From assembly GCA_963698015.1 (NCBI GenBank), contig OY969109.1:1116001-1180000 (forward strand): a stretch of DNA of 64,000 bases, given 5' to 3'. The notes under the pieces were generated by a model. The model saw nothing but the letters and a program-made list of their open reading frames with translations, made no database searches and was not told the origin of the DNA. The position numbers and the translations under genes are program-made. The stretch comes from VAXT01 sp963698015. GTDB lineage: Bacteria; Actinomycetota; Thermoleophilia; Gaiellales; Gaiellaceae. Numbering within the stretch: position 1 is the stretch's first letter; each line of letters starts with the position of its first letter. Positions 40,017 through 47,387 of this stretch are shown in pieces.

Positions 40017-40880
40017 GTGGAACCCGCCCTTCTTCGCATCGGTGAGCTCAGTAGACGGGCCGGCGTCTCGCCGGAGCTCCTGCGAGCGTGGGAGCGGCGG
40101 TACGGCCTGCTCCAGCCGACCCGCTCCGCCGGCGGGCTCCGTCTTTACTCGCCGGACGACGTCGAACGGGTTCGGCTCATGCAGCAGCACCTGGCGGAGG
40201 GACTGGCCGCGGCCGAGGCAGCGGCGCTCGCTGCCGAGAGCCCTTACGAGTCGCCCGGATCGGCGTTCGACCCGAGCTCGGCACGACGCGATCTCGGTGC
40301 CGCGCTCGAGGCGTTCGACGAGCCCTACGCCCAGGCCGTGCTCGACTCGCTGCTCAGCCTGACGATGCTCGACTCGCTGCTCACCGAGGTCCTGCTTCCC
40401 TACCTGCACGAGCTCGGCGAGCGCTGGGAGCGAGGTGAGATCACGATCGCCCAGGAGCATTTCGCCTCCGCGGTGCTGCGGGGGCGCTTGCTCGGGCTGG
40501 CGCGGGGGTGGGGACGCGGCTTCGGCCCTCAGGCCATGCTCGCGTGCCTTCCCGGCGAGCAGCACGACCTCGGCCTGATCGCCTTCGGGCTCGCGCTTCG
40601 CGCACGCGGCTGGCGGATCGCGTACCTCGGGGGCGACCTGCCGATCGAGAGCGTGATCAGCGCCGCTCGTGCCGTCGATCCGGCGTTCGTCGTCCTCAGC
40701 GCCGTCGATCCGGAGAGCTTCGGGCGGAGCACAGCGGAGCTGAAGTCGCTTGCGCGCACCCAGCGCATCTGCCTGGGCGGGGCAGGCGCGAGGGAGGCCG
40801 AGGCCAGGGCCATCGGGGCCACCCTCCTCGGCGGGGGCCCGGTCGAGGAGGCCCAGCGGCTGACCGAGCTCGCAACATGA
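40017..40880 (+). CDS. carH: CarH/LitR-type B12-dependent photoreceptor repressor
   Basis: A 287-residue MerR-family regulator with a cobalamin-binding light-sensing half. Residues 5-50 are a MerR HTH (LRIGELSRRAGVSPELLRAW, YSPDDVERV). Residues about 90-160 form the helical bundle with the CarH signature W137-x9-E147-H148. The B12 Rossmann domain has LPGEQHDLGLI with H183 as lower ligand. By family knowledge, adenosylcobalamin promotes a DNA-bound tetramer in the dark and light breaks it. In Thermus CarH the residue after the Trp is His132, which forms the bis-His light product; here it is Glu138. Two 11-bp repeat arrays lie upstream. GTG 40017 is set by the promoter spacing and the family start. 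Confidence 0.9.
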   Translation: MEPALLRIGELSRRAGVSPELLRAWERRYGLLQPTRSAGGLRLYSPDDVERVRLMQQHLAEGLAAAEAAALAAESPYESPGSAFDPSSARRDLGAALEAFDEPYAQAVLDSLLSLTMLDSLLTEVLLPYLHELGERWERGEITIAQEHFASAVLRGRLLGLARGWGRGFGPQAMLACLPGEQHDLGLIAFGLALRARGWRIAYLGGDLPIESVISAARAVDPAFVVLSAVDPESFGRSTAELKSLARTQRICLGGAGAREAEARAIGATLLGGGPVEEAQRLTELAT

Positions 40881-41458
40881 CGACGTCGCGCACTTCAGTT
40901 GAGCGACTGCGCGCACTGATCGGCCGCCCCGGCTCCGTCGAGGTGGACGGGTGGGAAGCGTGGGAGGGCCAGAGGGACGACGGCGCGGTCGAGTCGGAGC
41001 AACGCGTCGTTCTCCGCACGCCCGTGGTCGACTTCTCCGTGGCCGGCGGGGAGCACCTTGGTCGCGCGTACTGGCGTGAGGTCGAGCGAATCACCTGGCG
41101 TTTGGTGCAGGCGCGGGAGCGGCAGGGCTCGATCGAGCTGCGGCTGCTGGGACGCGGTCCGTCGTTGCTTCGCTTCGGTCCGCCCACGATCGAGGCCACG
41201 GCAACCCTCGTCTGCTGCACCTATCCGATCGAGGGCGGTCTGCTCGCGCGGCGTCCGGCGGGAGAGATCGTCTTCGCGCAGGTCGGTGACGGACAGCCCG
41301 TCGTCCGCTCGGCGATTCGCGGCTTCTTTCCCAGCCTGGCGTCCCGGACCGCGTCGCCGGATTGGACCGGCGCCCTCTACAACCGGGTGCAGAGCCGGAT
41401 CCATGTCGTTGTCAGTCGCCGTTACTTCGCGCGGTTGATCGTGGAGGCCGGCGAGTGA
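40877..41458 (+). CDS. conserved hypothetical protein, 193 aa, coupled to carH
   Basis: A soluble protein with no signal or membrane helix. It contains charged beta-rich segments (EVDGWEAWEGQRDDGAV, FSVAGGEHLGRAYWREVERI) and ends in a basic part (YNRVQSRIHVVVSRRYFARL). I do not recognise a family. It overlaps carH and the next gene by four bases each (ATGA/GTGA), so it is cotranslated with the photoreceptor and an NAD(P)-binding protein. This suggests a role in the same light-responsive unit, which is inference. Confidence 0.7.
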   Translation: MTTSRTSVERLRALIGRPGSVEVDGWEAWEGQRDDGAVESEQRVVLRTPVVDFSVAGGEHLGRAYWREVERITWRLVQARERQGSIELRLLGRGPSLLRFGPPTIEATATLVCCTYPIEGGLLARRPAGEIVFAQVGDGQPVVRSAIRGFFPSLASRTASPDWTGALYNRVQSRIHVVVSRRYFARLIVEAGE

Positions 41459-42330
41459 ACGTCGTCGTCTTCGGCGCCTCGGGCACGATCGGCCGGCCTT
41501 TGCTCGCCGAGCTGGCACGTGAGCACGACGTCGTAGCCGTCTCGCGGACTCAACGGCCCGATGCGGGCGATGTGACGTGGAAGACCGCGGACGCGACGGA
41601 TCGCCGGTCCGTCTCGCGTGTGCTGGAGGGCGCAGAGGTCGTGTACTACCTCGTGCACTCGCTCGGCAGCGCCGACTTCGAGGAGCTGGACCTCAAGGCG
41701 GCCGAGACGACAGCACGGGAAGCTGAGCGCGCCGGCGTCAAGCAGCTCGTCTACCTAGGCGGGCTCGGCGACGATTCGCCGGACCTGTCGGCCCACCTTC
41801 GCAGCCGGCGCGAGACGGGTAAGCGCCTCGCCGCCACGTCCGTTCCGGTGACGACCTTGCACGCAGCGATGGTCGTGGCCCGGGGGAGCGCCGCGTTCGA
41901 GACGATCGTCGCGCTAGTGGATCGCCTTCCCGCGATGGTGACGCCGCGTTGGGTTTCCACACGCACCCAGCCCGTCGCGCTGCCGGATGTGGTCGCCTAT
42001 CTCGCGGGTGTCTGCGGGCTCGAGGCCGCGTTCGGGGCCGCGTACGACGTCGGAGGCCCCGAGGTGATGACCTACCGCGAGATGATCGAACGGATTGCCC
42101 GTCTGCGAGACAAGCACCCCTTCATCTTCGAGGTGCCCGTGCTGACGCCGTACCTGTCCTCGCTCTGGCTGCACGTCGTCACGCCCGTCAAGGCGGCGGT
42201 GGCGCGGCCTCTGATCGAAGGGTTGCGAACCGAAACCGTCGTTCGAGACGACCGAATTCGCGAGCTCTTGCCGATCGACCTCACACCGTTCGACACCGCC
42301 GCGCGCGCAGCGCTCGAAGAACCGGTCTGA
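41455..42330 (+). CDS. NAD(P)-binding atypical SDR/NmrA-like protein
   Basis: A 291-residue Rossmann protein. The dinucleotide motif VVVFGASGTIGRPL is at the N-terminus and VVYYLVHSLGSADFEELDLK follows; the catalytic YxxxK of classical SDRs is not evident, matching atypical (complex I NDUFA9/NmrA-like) members. Such proteins act as reductases or NADP-redox sensors. It is the third gene of the carH unit and ends before a bidirectional hairpin at 42347-42364. Confidence 0.8.
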   Translation: MNVVVFGASGTIGRPLLAELAREHDVVAVSRTQRPDAGDVTWKTADATDRRSVSRVLEGAEVVYYLVHSLGSADFEELDLKAAETTAREAERAGVKQLVYLGGLGDDSPDLSAHLRSRRETGKRLAATSVPVTTLHAAMVVARGSAAFETIVALVDRLPAMVTPRWVSTRTQPVALPDVVAYLAGVCGLEAAFGAAYDVGGPEVMTYREMIERIARLRDKHPFIFEVPVLTPYLSSLWLHVVTPVKAAVARPLIEGLRTETVVRDDRIRELLPIDLTPFDTAARAALEEPV

Positions 42331-42346
42331 AGTGAGTCGGCAGTGC

Positions 42347-42364
42347 CCCGAGCTACGGCTCGGG
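42347..42364. terminator. bidirectional hairpin between convergent genes
   Basis: CCCGAGC (42347-42353) and GCTCGGG (42358-42364) close a TACG tetraloop. It lies between the stop codons of the NmrA-like gene and the PRC-barrel gene, so it can serve both directions. Confidence 0.55.
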
Positions 42365-42372
42365 TACCGCTG

Positions 42373-43038
42373 CTAACCCGTCCAGCGGTGGACTGGCGCG
42401 GACGGTAGCTCACCGACTTCGTCCTTCGTCAGAGTGAGCGTGACGGCGTCGGTGAAGACGTGCGCTACTGCGTTGATGGGGATCGTCACTTCTCGCCGAC
42501 CCCAGAGGTGGCCCCGCTCGAGCACGAAGTGCGTGATGGCATCGTCGTCGTCGACGAGGAACCCGTCCACCTTGCCGAGCTGATGGCCATCCGCCGAGGT
42601 GACCTCGCTCGCCCGCCGGATCTCGACCTCTCCTTTGGGGATTCGGTCATAGGTCACGGAGACGTGCGGGTCGTAGTCGGCGGGCACCGTTTCGTAGCCG
42701 AGGCCGGAGGCGTAGTAAGGCTGGGCGAGAATGCTCTCGACACCGATGTCCCACCCCGGCTCCAGATCCGGTGCTTCGCCGAGCCGGATGTATGCGTACT
42801 CCTCGACGGGTTCGAACTGGCCCGCCTCCTCCACGGAACAGCGAACCGCGATGGCAGGAGTCTCGCGCTCCTCGGCGCTCGCGAGCTCGATCGGCACCAG
42901 CCTCGCCTTGCCGTGGTCGCTGTGCGGGTCGACGACCAAATGCGTGACTTGGCGCTTCGTTGGATCGACGACGATGTCCGCGAGCTTCCCGAAGGGCCCG
43001 TCCGTGCAGTTCACGAGGCTGCCGAGTTCCAGACGCAC
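42373..43038 (-). CDS. double PRC-barrel domain protein
   Basis: A 221-residue cytosolic protein with two PRC-barrel-like halves. The first (LGSLVNCTDGPFGKLADIVV ... HLVVDPH) covers residues about 5-60; the second (VTSADGHQLGKVDGFLVDDD ... HFVLERGHLWGRREVTIPI) covers about 140-200. PRC-barrels bind other proteins or RNA; in photosynthetic relatives they organise reaction centres, but here the role is unknown, perhaps stress-related. GTG 43038 has GGAGG six bases upstream. Confidence 0.8.
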   Translation of the reverse strand: MRLELGSLVNCTDGPFGKLADIVVDPTKRQVTHLVVDPHSDHGKARLVPIELASAEERETPAIAVRCSVEEAGQFEPVEEYAYIRLGEAPDLEPGWDIGVESILAQPYYASGLGYETVPADYDPHVSVTYDRIPKGEVEIRRASEVTSADGHQLGKVDGFLVDDDDAITHFVLERGHLWGRREVTIPINAVAHVFTDAVTLTLTKDEVGELPSAPVHRWTG

Positions 43039-43116
43039 GATGTACCTCCGCTGTGTGAGCGCCGAAGCGGAGCTACATTAGCGTCGTTCGTCCATCCGCA
43101 CCGTACGCTTCAGCCG

Positions 43117-43683
43117 ATGGGCCGGATCGAGCTCGTCCAGGGCGACATCACGAAGCAGGAGGTCGACGCGATCGTCAACGCGGCGAACGAATCGCTGCTT
43201 GGCGGCGGCGGCGTCGACGGGGCGATTCATCGCGCGGGCGGGCCGACGATTCTCGCGGAGTCGCGGCTCCTCAGAGGCTGCGAGACCGGTGACGCGAAGG
43301 CGACGACGGCCGGCGAGCTGCGGGCGCGACACGTGATCCACACGGTCGGGCCGGTCTGGCAGGGCGGCGCTTCGGGCGAGGCCGAGCTCCTGGCCTCCTG
43401 TCACCGCCGCTCACTCGAGGTCGCCGCCGAGCTCGGTTGCCACACGGTCGCGTTCCCGGCGATCTCGACCGGCATCTACGGCTATCCGGTCGAGCCGGCG
43501 GCGGAGATCGCACTCCGCACGACCGCCGCGGAGCTCGAGCGACATCCAGGGATCGAACGGGTCACGTTCGTCCTCTTCTCGGACGAACACCTAGAGGCCT
43601 ACGGCGTGAAGCTGAGCAGCTCCGTCCGTCCGGATCCGCCGGACACGAGCAGTTCCATCACCGGGCCGACGCCCTTCGCGTAG
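43117..43683 (+). CDS. macrodomain ADP-ribose hydrolase (YmdB/MacroD-like)
   Basis: A 188-residue protein formed almost entirely by one macrodomain that binds ADP-ribose and removes it, or acetyl groups, from substrates. Visible motifs are QGDITKQEVDAIVNAANESL, GGGGVDGAIHRAGG, ARHVIHTVGPVW and FPAISTGIYGYP. The last 20 residues (Ser/Pro-rich) are not family-like and overlap the convergent lipoprotein gene by 85 bases, so a stop may simply have been lost there. ATG 43117 starts the domain. Confidence 0.9.
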   Translation: MGRIELVQGDITKQEVDAIVNAANESLLGGGGVDGAIHRAGGPTILAESRLLRGCETGDAKATTAGELRARHVIHTVGPVWQGGASGEAELLASCHRRSLEVAAELGCHTVAFPAISTGIYGYPVEPAAEIALRTTAAELERHPGIERVTFVLFSDEHLEAYGVKLSSSVRPDPPDTSSSITGPTPFA

Positions 43684-44330
43684 AGCTTCATCTCCTCGAC
43701 TGTCGGCTCGATCGTCGAGAAGTTCCTCGTCAGCATCGCGTTCCGGAACCTGCTGAATGGGACCTGGACCTGGCTGCCCACCTTCAGCACCTCGGCGGCG
43801 TCCTCGGCGTGGCCTGCGTAGTACTCCTCGCGATAGCTCATGCCCTGCTCTGGGCTCGCCGGGACGACCACGCCGGGCTCGGCGCCGTCCACGCCGTAGG
43901 CCCACGAGCCTTCCTTCGTCTTCAGCTTCCCGTTCTCGTACTCGGCCGTGTCCTCGCCGAGGTACCAGAGGTTCCCGTGAGCGTCCTGTGCGTACCAGTC
44001 GTACGTGTCCTCCAGCGTCTCGCCGTCCCGGCTCACCCGGTCATGGACGACGCGCGCCTCGATCCCGCCCAGCATCTTCGTCCTGTTCGTGACCGTCACG
44101 TCGACGCGCTGGGACTCGCCGTTCTCGACCTCGCGGTACACCCAGTGGCTCCCGGGGCGCATCGGCCAGTACGGGTTGTCGATGTTCGTCGTGAAGTCGG
44201 CGGGGTCGAGCTTCACCGGCTTCGTGCCCTGCGGCAGGGTTGAGGACGAGGAGCTCGACGGCTTCGACCCTCCGCCGCCACAGGCCGCGAGCAGGAGCAC
44301 TGCCGTTGCGACTGCGATTGGACGGAACAT
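43599..44330 (-). CDS. hypothetical lipoprotein, 243 aa
   Basis: It has a lipobox signal (VATAVLLLAACGGGG) and a Ser-rich linker followed by a beta-rich extracellular domain. Notable segments are DNPYWPMRPGSHWVYREVEN and LEDTYDWYAQDAHGNLWYLG, which recur in uncharacterised actinobacterial secreted proteins. The function is unknown. It lies 43 bp downstream of the ABC permease gene on the same strand. Confidence 0.78.
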   Translation of the reverse strand: MFRPIAVATAVLLLAACGGGGSKPSSSSSSTLPQGTKPVKLDPADFTTNIDNPYWPMRPGSHWVYREVENGESQRVDVTVTNRTKMLGGIEARVVHDRVSRDGETLEDTYDWYAQDAHGNLWYLGEDTAEYENGKLKTKEGSWAYGVDGAEPGVVVPASPEQGMSYREEYYAGHAEDAAEVLKVGSQVQVPFSRFRNAMLTRNFSTIEPTVEEMKLYAKGVGPVMELLVSGGSGRTELLSFTP

Positions 44331-44373
44331 GCGGCGGACCGTACGCCCGTCGCGTGAGAGACCGATGAGAGAG

Positions 44374-45126
44374 CTACCCCTCGCGAGGGACCCAGCGGAA
44401 GTAGCGCAGCGCGAGCAGTGCTCCGGCGATCCCCCAGGCGAGGATCACGGCGACGTCCTTCGGCTCGTTCCAGATCTGAGTGCCCTTCAGCATCACGTCT
44501 CCGACCAGGTCGATGAAGTACGTCAGCGGCAAGACGTCCGCCACCTTCTGGAGCACCTCCGGGAAGTGCTGCTGCGAGAAGAAGGCGCCCGAGATGAACG
44601 CCACCGGGAGGTAGATCGCGTTGATCACCGCCGAGGCTCCCTCCGCGCGCCGGATGAATCCGGTGATCGCGACGCCGAGCGCTGCAAAGCACGCGCCGCC
44701 GAGAACCAGCGTCACGACCAGGGACGCGGGCGCCTTCGGGAACGAAGCGCCGAAGAGGATCATCCCGAGCGCGATCAGGCAGGCGGCCATGACCGCGAAG
44801 GCGATCAGCGTCGTGAGCAGAACTGCCGCTATGTAGACCGGTGCCGGAAGAGGGGTCGCGCGAAGCCGTTTCAGGACGCCGTTCTCCCGGCGGATCACGA
44901 GCACGATCGCCAGCCCGGCGAAGGCCGTGGCTATGAGGCCGTAGCCGATCATGCCGGTCAGGAGGTAGTCCGCCGCGTCGTAGCCGTTGATCTCGTCTCC
45001 GCTGCCGTAAACCGAGCCGAGCAGCACGAAAAAGATCAGCGGGAGCATGAACGTGAAGAAGGCGAGCTCGCGGCTGCGCGAGTAGAGCTTGAGCTCGCCG
45101 CGGAGCTCGTGGACGAAGATCCTCAT
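44374..45126 (-). CDS. ABC-2 type exporter permease
   Basis: A 250-residue integral membrane protein with six helices. It shows the ABC-2 family pattern: an N-terminal amphipathic segment, a large first loop, NGVLKRLRATPLPAPVYIAA after helix II, and LPLTYFIDLVGDVMLKG near the end. It pairs with the ATPase encoded immediately upstream (ATGA overlap) to export drugs or lipids. The pair is controlled by the divergent PadR repressor. Confidence 0.88.
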   Translation of the reverse strand: MRIFVHELRGELKLYSRSRELAFFTFMLPLIFFVLLGSVYGSGDEINGYDAADYLLTGMIGYGLIATAFAGLAIVLVIRRENGVLKRLRATPLPAPVYIAAVLLTTLIAFAVMAACLIALGMILFGASFPKAPASLVVTLVLGGACFAALGVAITGFIRRAEGASAVINAIYLPVAFISGAFFSQQHFPEVLQKVADVLPLTYFIDLVGDVMLKGTQIWNEPKDVAVILAWGIAGALLALRYFRWVPREG

Positions 45127-45977
45127 TCCTGCTCCCCCTCCTTGGTGAGCGAGAGGTAGACGTCTTCGAGGCTCGCTCGGCGCACCTCGAGCCCCTCGAG
45201 CTCGTGACCGGTCGCGAGCGCCTCGCTCGTCAGCTCGTGCAGGAGCTTCGTCGGCTTCTCGGTCTGCACGACGACTTCCTGGCCGTTGCGGCGATAGCGA
45301 ATCTCGGTTGCCGGGAGCGTGGACGTCAGCTCCGACGGCGGCCCGAGGGCGACGATCTCGCCGTTTCGCACGACCGCGACCCGGTCCGAGAGGCGCTCGG
45401 CCTCGTCGAGGTAGTGCGTCGTGAGCAGGATCGTCTTGCCCAGGTCGCGCAGCGACGCGATCGTTTGCCACGCCCGGCGGCGTGCCTCGGGGTCGAAGCC
45501 CGTGGTCGGCTCGTCGAGGAAGACCAGCTCCGGGTCCCCGACGAGCGCGAGACCGAGATCGAGGCGGCGCCGCTGCCCGCCGGAGAGGCTCCGGACGAGC
45601 GTGTCGCGCTTCTCTTCGAGCCCGACGAGCTCCACGACCTCGTCGACCGGGCGCGGCTGCCTGTAGTAGCCGGCGAACAGCGCGAGGTTCTCTGCGACGG
45701 TGAGGCTGTCGTAGAAGGACGAGGACTGGAGGACGACGCCGATCCGCTCGCGCCAGTCGAGGCCGGCGGTGGACGGATCCTCGCCGAGCACGGTCACCGC
45801 GCCGCCGTCGCGCGCGCGGTAGCCCTCGAGGATCTCGACGGTCGTCGTCTTGCCGGCGCCGTTCGGGCCGAGGAGCCCGAAGATCTCGCCCTGCGCGATC
45901 TCGAAGCTGACTCCGCGCAGCGCCTGGAGCCCGTTGTAGGACTTGCGAAGATCGTCGACGGCGATCGCACTAGACAT
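45123..45977 (-). CDS. ABC-2 exporter ATP-binding protein (DrrA/CcmA type)
   Basis: A 284-residue ATPase with Walker A LLGPNGAGKTTT, Q-loop GVVLQSSSFYDSL, signature LSGGQRRRL, Walker B LVFLDEPTTG, H-loop TTHYLDEAE and the short C-terminal DrrA-type extension. DrrA-type pumps give drug resistance. ATG 45977 lies at the edge of the first PadR palindrome, so a bound repressor would block both transcription and translation. Confidence 0.92.
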   Translation of the reverse strand: MSSAIAVDDLRKSYNGLQALRGVSFEIAQGEIFGLLGPNGAGKTTTVEILEGYRARDGGAVTVLGEDPSTAGLDWRERIGVVLQSSSFYDSLTVAENLALFAGYYRQPRPVDEVVELVGLEEKRDTLVRSLSGGQRRRLDLGLALVGDPELVFLDEPTTGFDPEARRRAWQTIASLRDLGKTILLTTHYLDEAERLSDRVAVVRNGEIVALGPPSELTSTLPATEIRYRRNGQEVVVQTEKPTKLLHELTSEALATGHELEGLEVRRASLEDVYLSLTKEGEQE

Positions 45978-46011
45978 ATCTGGCCGATATGATTATCCTA
46001 TCTGGCAGATA
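45977..46011. promoter_or_regulatory. twin PadR operators between the ABC pair and padR
   Basis: TATCTGGCAGATA (45999-46011) is a perfect palindrome with a central G. TATCTGGCCGATA (45977-45989) is the same with one change. Their centres are 22 bp apart, two helical turns, placing two dimers on one face. They touch both divergent start codons. Confidence 0.75.
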
Positions 46012-46616
46012 TGTCAAGTCTGACCCCGACAGCACGCGTCATCCTCGGCATGTTGAAGCTCGGCGCGCCCACCGGCTACGACATCAAGAAGGCGATCGAC
46101 GGCTCGACGCGCTTCTTCTGGACGGCGAGCTTCGGCCAGATCTACCCGGAGCTGAAGCGGCTCCAGAGGGAGGGGCTCGTACGTTCGAAGCAGGAGCCGC
46201 GCGGCAAGGTCAAGCGCACCGTCTACGAGCTGACCCCAAAGGGCGAGGAGGCGCTCCGCGAGTGGCTGACCGACCCCGAGAACGTGATCCTCGAGATCCG
46301 CGACGAGAGTCTCCTGCGGCTCTTCTTCTCCGACGTGCTCTCGGAGGAGGACGTGCTCGCGAACGTGAGGATGCAGCAAGAGGTCTTCGAGCTCGTGCTC
46401 GATCGGTTCCGCGAGATCGAAGTCGAGGCGCGGGCCGGCGTAGAGCAGGGTCTCGACTACCCGTACCTCGTTCTGCGTTACGGGCTGGACTTCATCAGCT
46501 GGGCGCGCGACTGGTACGCCGAGGTCGAGCGTCGCCTCGAGGCCGGCGAGCCGCTATTCGAGCTCGACGACGAAGAGCCCGCCGGCGGGGAACGCAGGCT
46601 CGGGACCGCCGGTTAG
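46011..46616 (+). CDS. PadR-family transcriptional repressor
   Basis: A 201-residue PadR regulator with C-terminal dimerisation helices. The winged helix spans residues about 8-80 (ILGMLKLGAPTGYDIKKAID, FGQIYPELKRLQREGLVRS, YELTPKGEEALREWL). It is divergent from the exporter pair and shares the twin palindromes, the standard layout of drug-sensing PadR proteins that repress a pump and themselves. The mRNA may be leaderless, since ATG 46011 is the last base region of operator 2. Its 3' end overlaps the sixA-like gene. Confidence 0.9.
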   Translation: MSSLTPTARVILGMLKLGAPTGYDIKKAIDGSTRFFWTASFGQIYPELKRLQREGLVRSKQEPRGKVKRTVYELTPKGEEALREWLTDPENVILEIRDESLLRLFFSDVLSEEDVLANVRMQQEVFELVLDRFREIEVEARAGVEQGLDYPYLVLRYGLDFISWARDWYAEVERRLEAGEPLFELDDEEPAGGERRLGTAG

Positions 46617-46949
46617 GGCGGCTGCGATGCGGCCGCAGTCCGGCTGGTGGCCGACGACGACGACCTCGTCTCCGCGGCCAGCGATCGCGGCTCGGACGCC
46701 GTCGGGAGTGGCGCCGGGCGCGAGCCGGTCGTCGTGCTCCGTTGCGACGTCGAGCGCTCGCGCGAGCTCGCCGCCCGTCTCGCGCGCGCGGAGCAGCGGG
46801 CTGGTCAGGATCGCTCCGGGTCGCGCTCCGTCCGCGTCCAGCTTCCGGCCGAGCGCCCGAGCCTGCTCACGGCCCTGCTGCGTCAGGCGACGCAGCTCGT
46901 CCGGCTCTCCGGGCGCGGCCTCGGCGTGGCGGACGAGGTAGAGGCGCAC
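46554..46949 (-). CDS. SixA-like phosphohistidine phosphatase
   Basis: A 131-residue histidine-phosphatase-fold protein. RHG-type motif LYLVRHAEAAPGEP gives the nucleophile His near residue 8, and VVVGHQPDCGRI gives the second catalytic His. The short length matches SixA, which dephosphorylates His-phosphorylated proteins. GTG 46949 begins the domain; the longer upstream frame is antisense to the VOC gene. It overlaps the end of padR by 63 bases on the other strand. A second, different SixA-like gene lies at 56173-56583. Confidence 0.85.
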   Translation of the reverse strand: MRLYLVRHAEAAPGEPDELRRLTQQGREQARALGRKLDADGARPGAILTSPLLRARETGGELARALDVATEHDDRLAPGATPDGVRAAIAGRGDEVVVVGHQPDCGRIAAALTGGPEPAFPAGGLFVVELE

Positions 46950-46973
46950 TGCGGCTGAGGATAGCCTTGCGGC

Positions 46974-47387
46974 ATGGCCGTGATCCCGATGCTGGCCTAT
47001 GAAGACGGCGCCGCCGCGATCGACTGGCTGACGAGCGCCTTCGGATTCAGCGAGCAGACGCGATTCACGGATGACGACGGGACCGTGACGCATGCGGAGC
47101 TCGAGACGGGATCCGGGACGATCATGCTCTCGACGCCGTCGCCCGACTACGTGAGCCCGAAGCGCCTGCGTGAGCTCTCGAACGAGGCGAGGAAGATGTC
47201 CGAGGTGCCGTACGTGATCGACGGCGTGCTCGTCGAGGTGGACGACGTCGACTTGCACTTCGCGCGGGCCAAAGAGGCGGGCGCCACGATCCTGTCGGAG
47301 CCGGCCGATCAGGTAGTCGGCATCCGGCACTACCGGGCCGAAGATCGCGAAGGGCATCGCTGGATGTTCTCCCAGGACATCTCTTGA
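46974..47387 (+). CDS. VOC-superfamily (glyoxalase/bleomycin resistance-like) protein
   Basis: A 137-residue protein with the beta-alpha-beta-beta-beta repeat of the VOC fold (YEDGAAAIDWLTSAFGF, GTIMLSTPS, GVLVEVDDVDLHFARAKEAG, ADQVVGIRHYRAEDREGHRW). Members bind small molecules or catalyse metal-dependent reactions; substrate unknown. It overlaps the PhzF gene by four bases, so they are coupled. Confidence 0.82.
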   Translation: MAVIPMLAYEDGAAAIDWLTSAFGFSEQTRFTDDDGTVTHAELETGSGTIMLSTPSPDYVSPKRLRELSNEARKMSEVPYVIDGVLVEVDDVDLHFARAKEAGATILSEPADQVVGIRHYRAEDREGHRWMFSQDIS

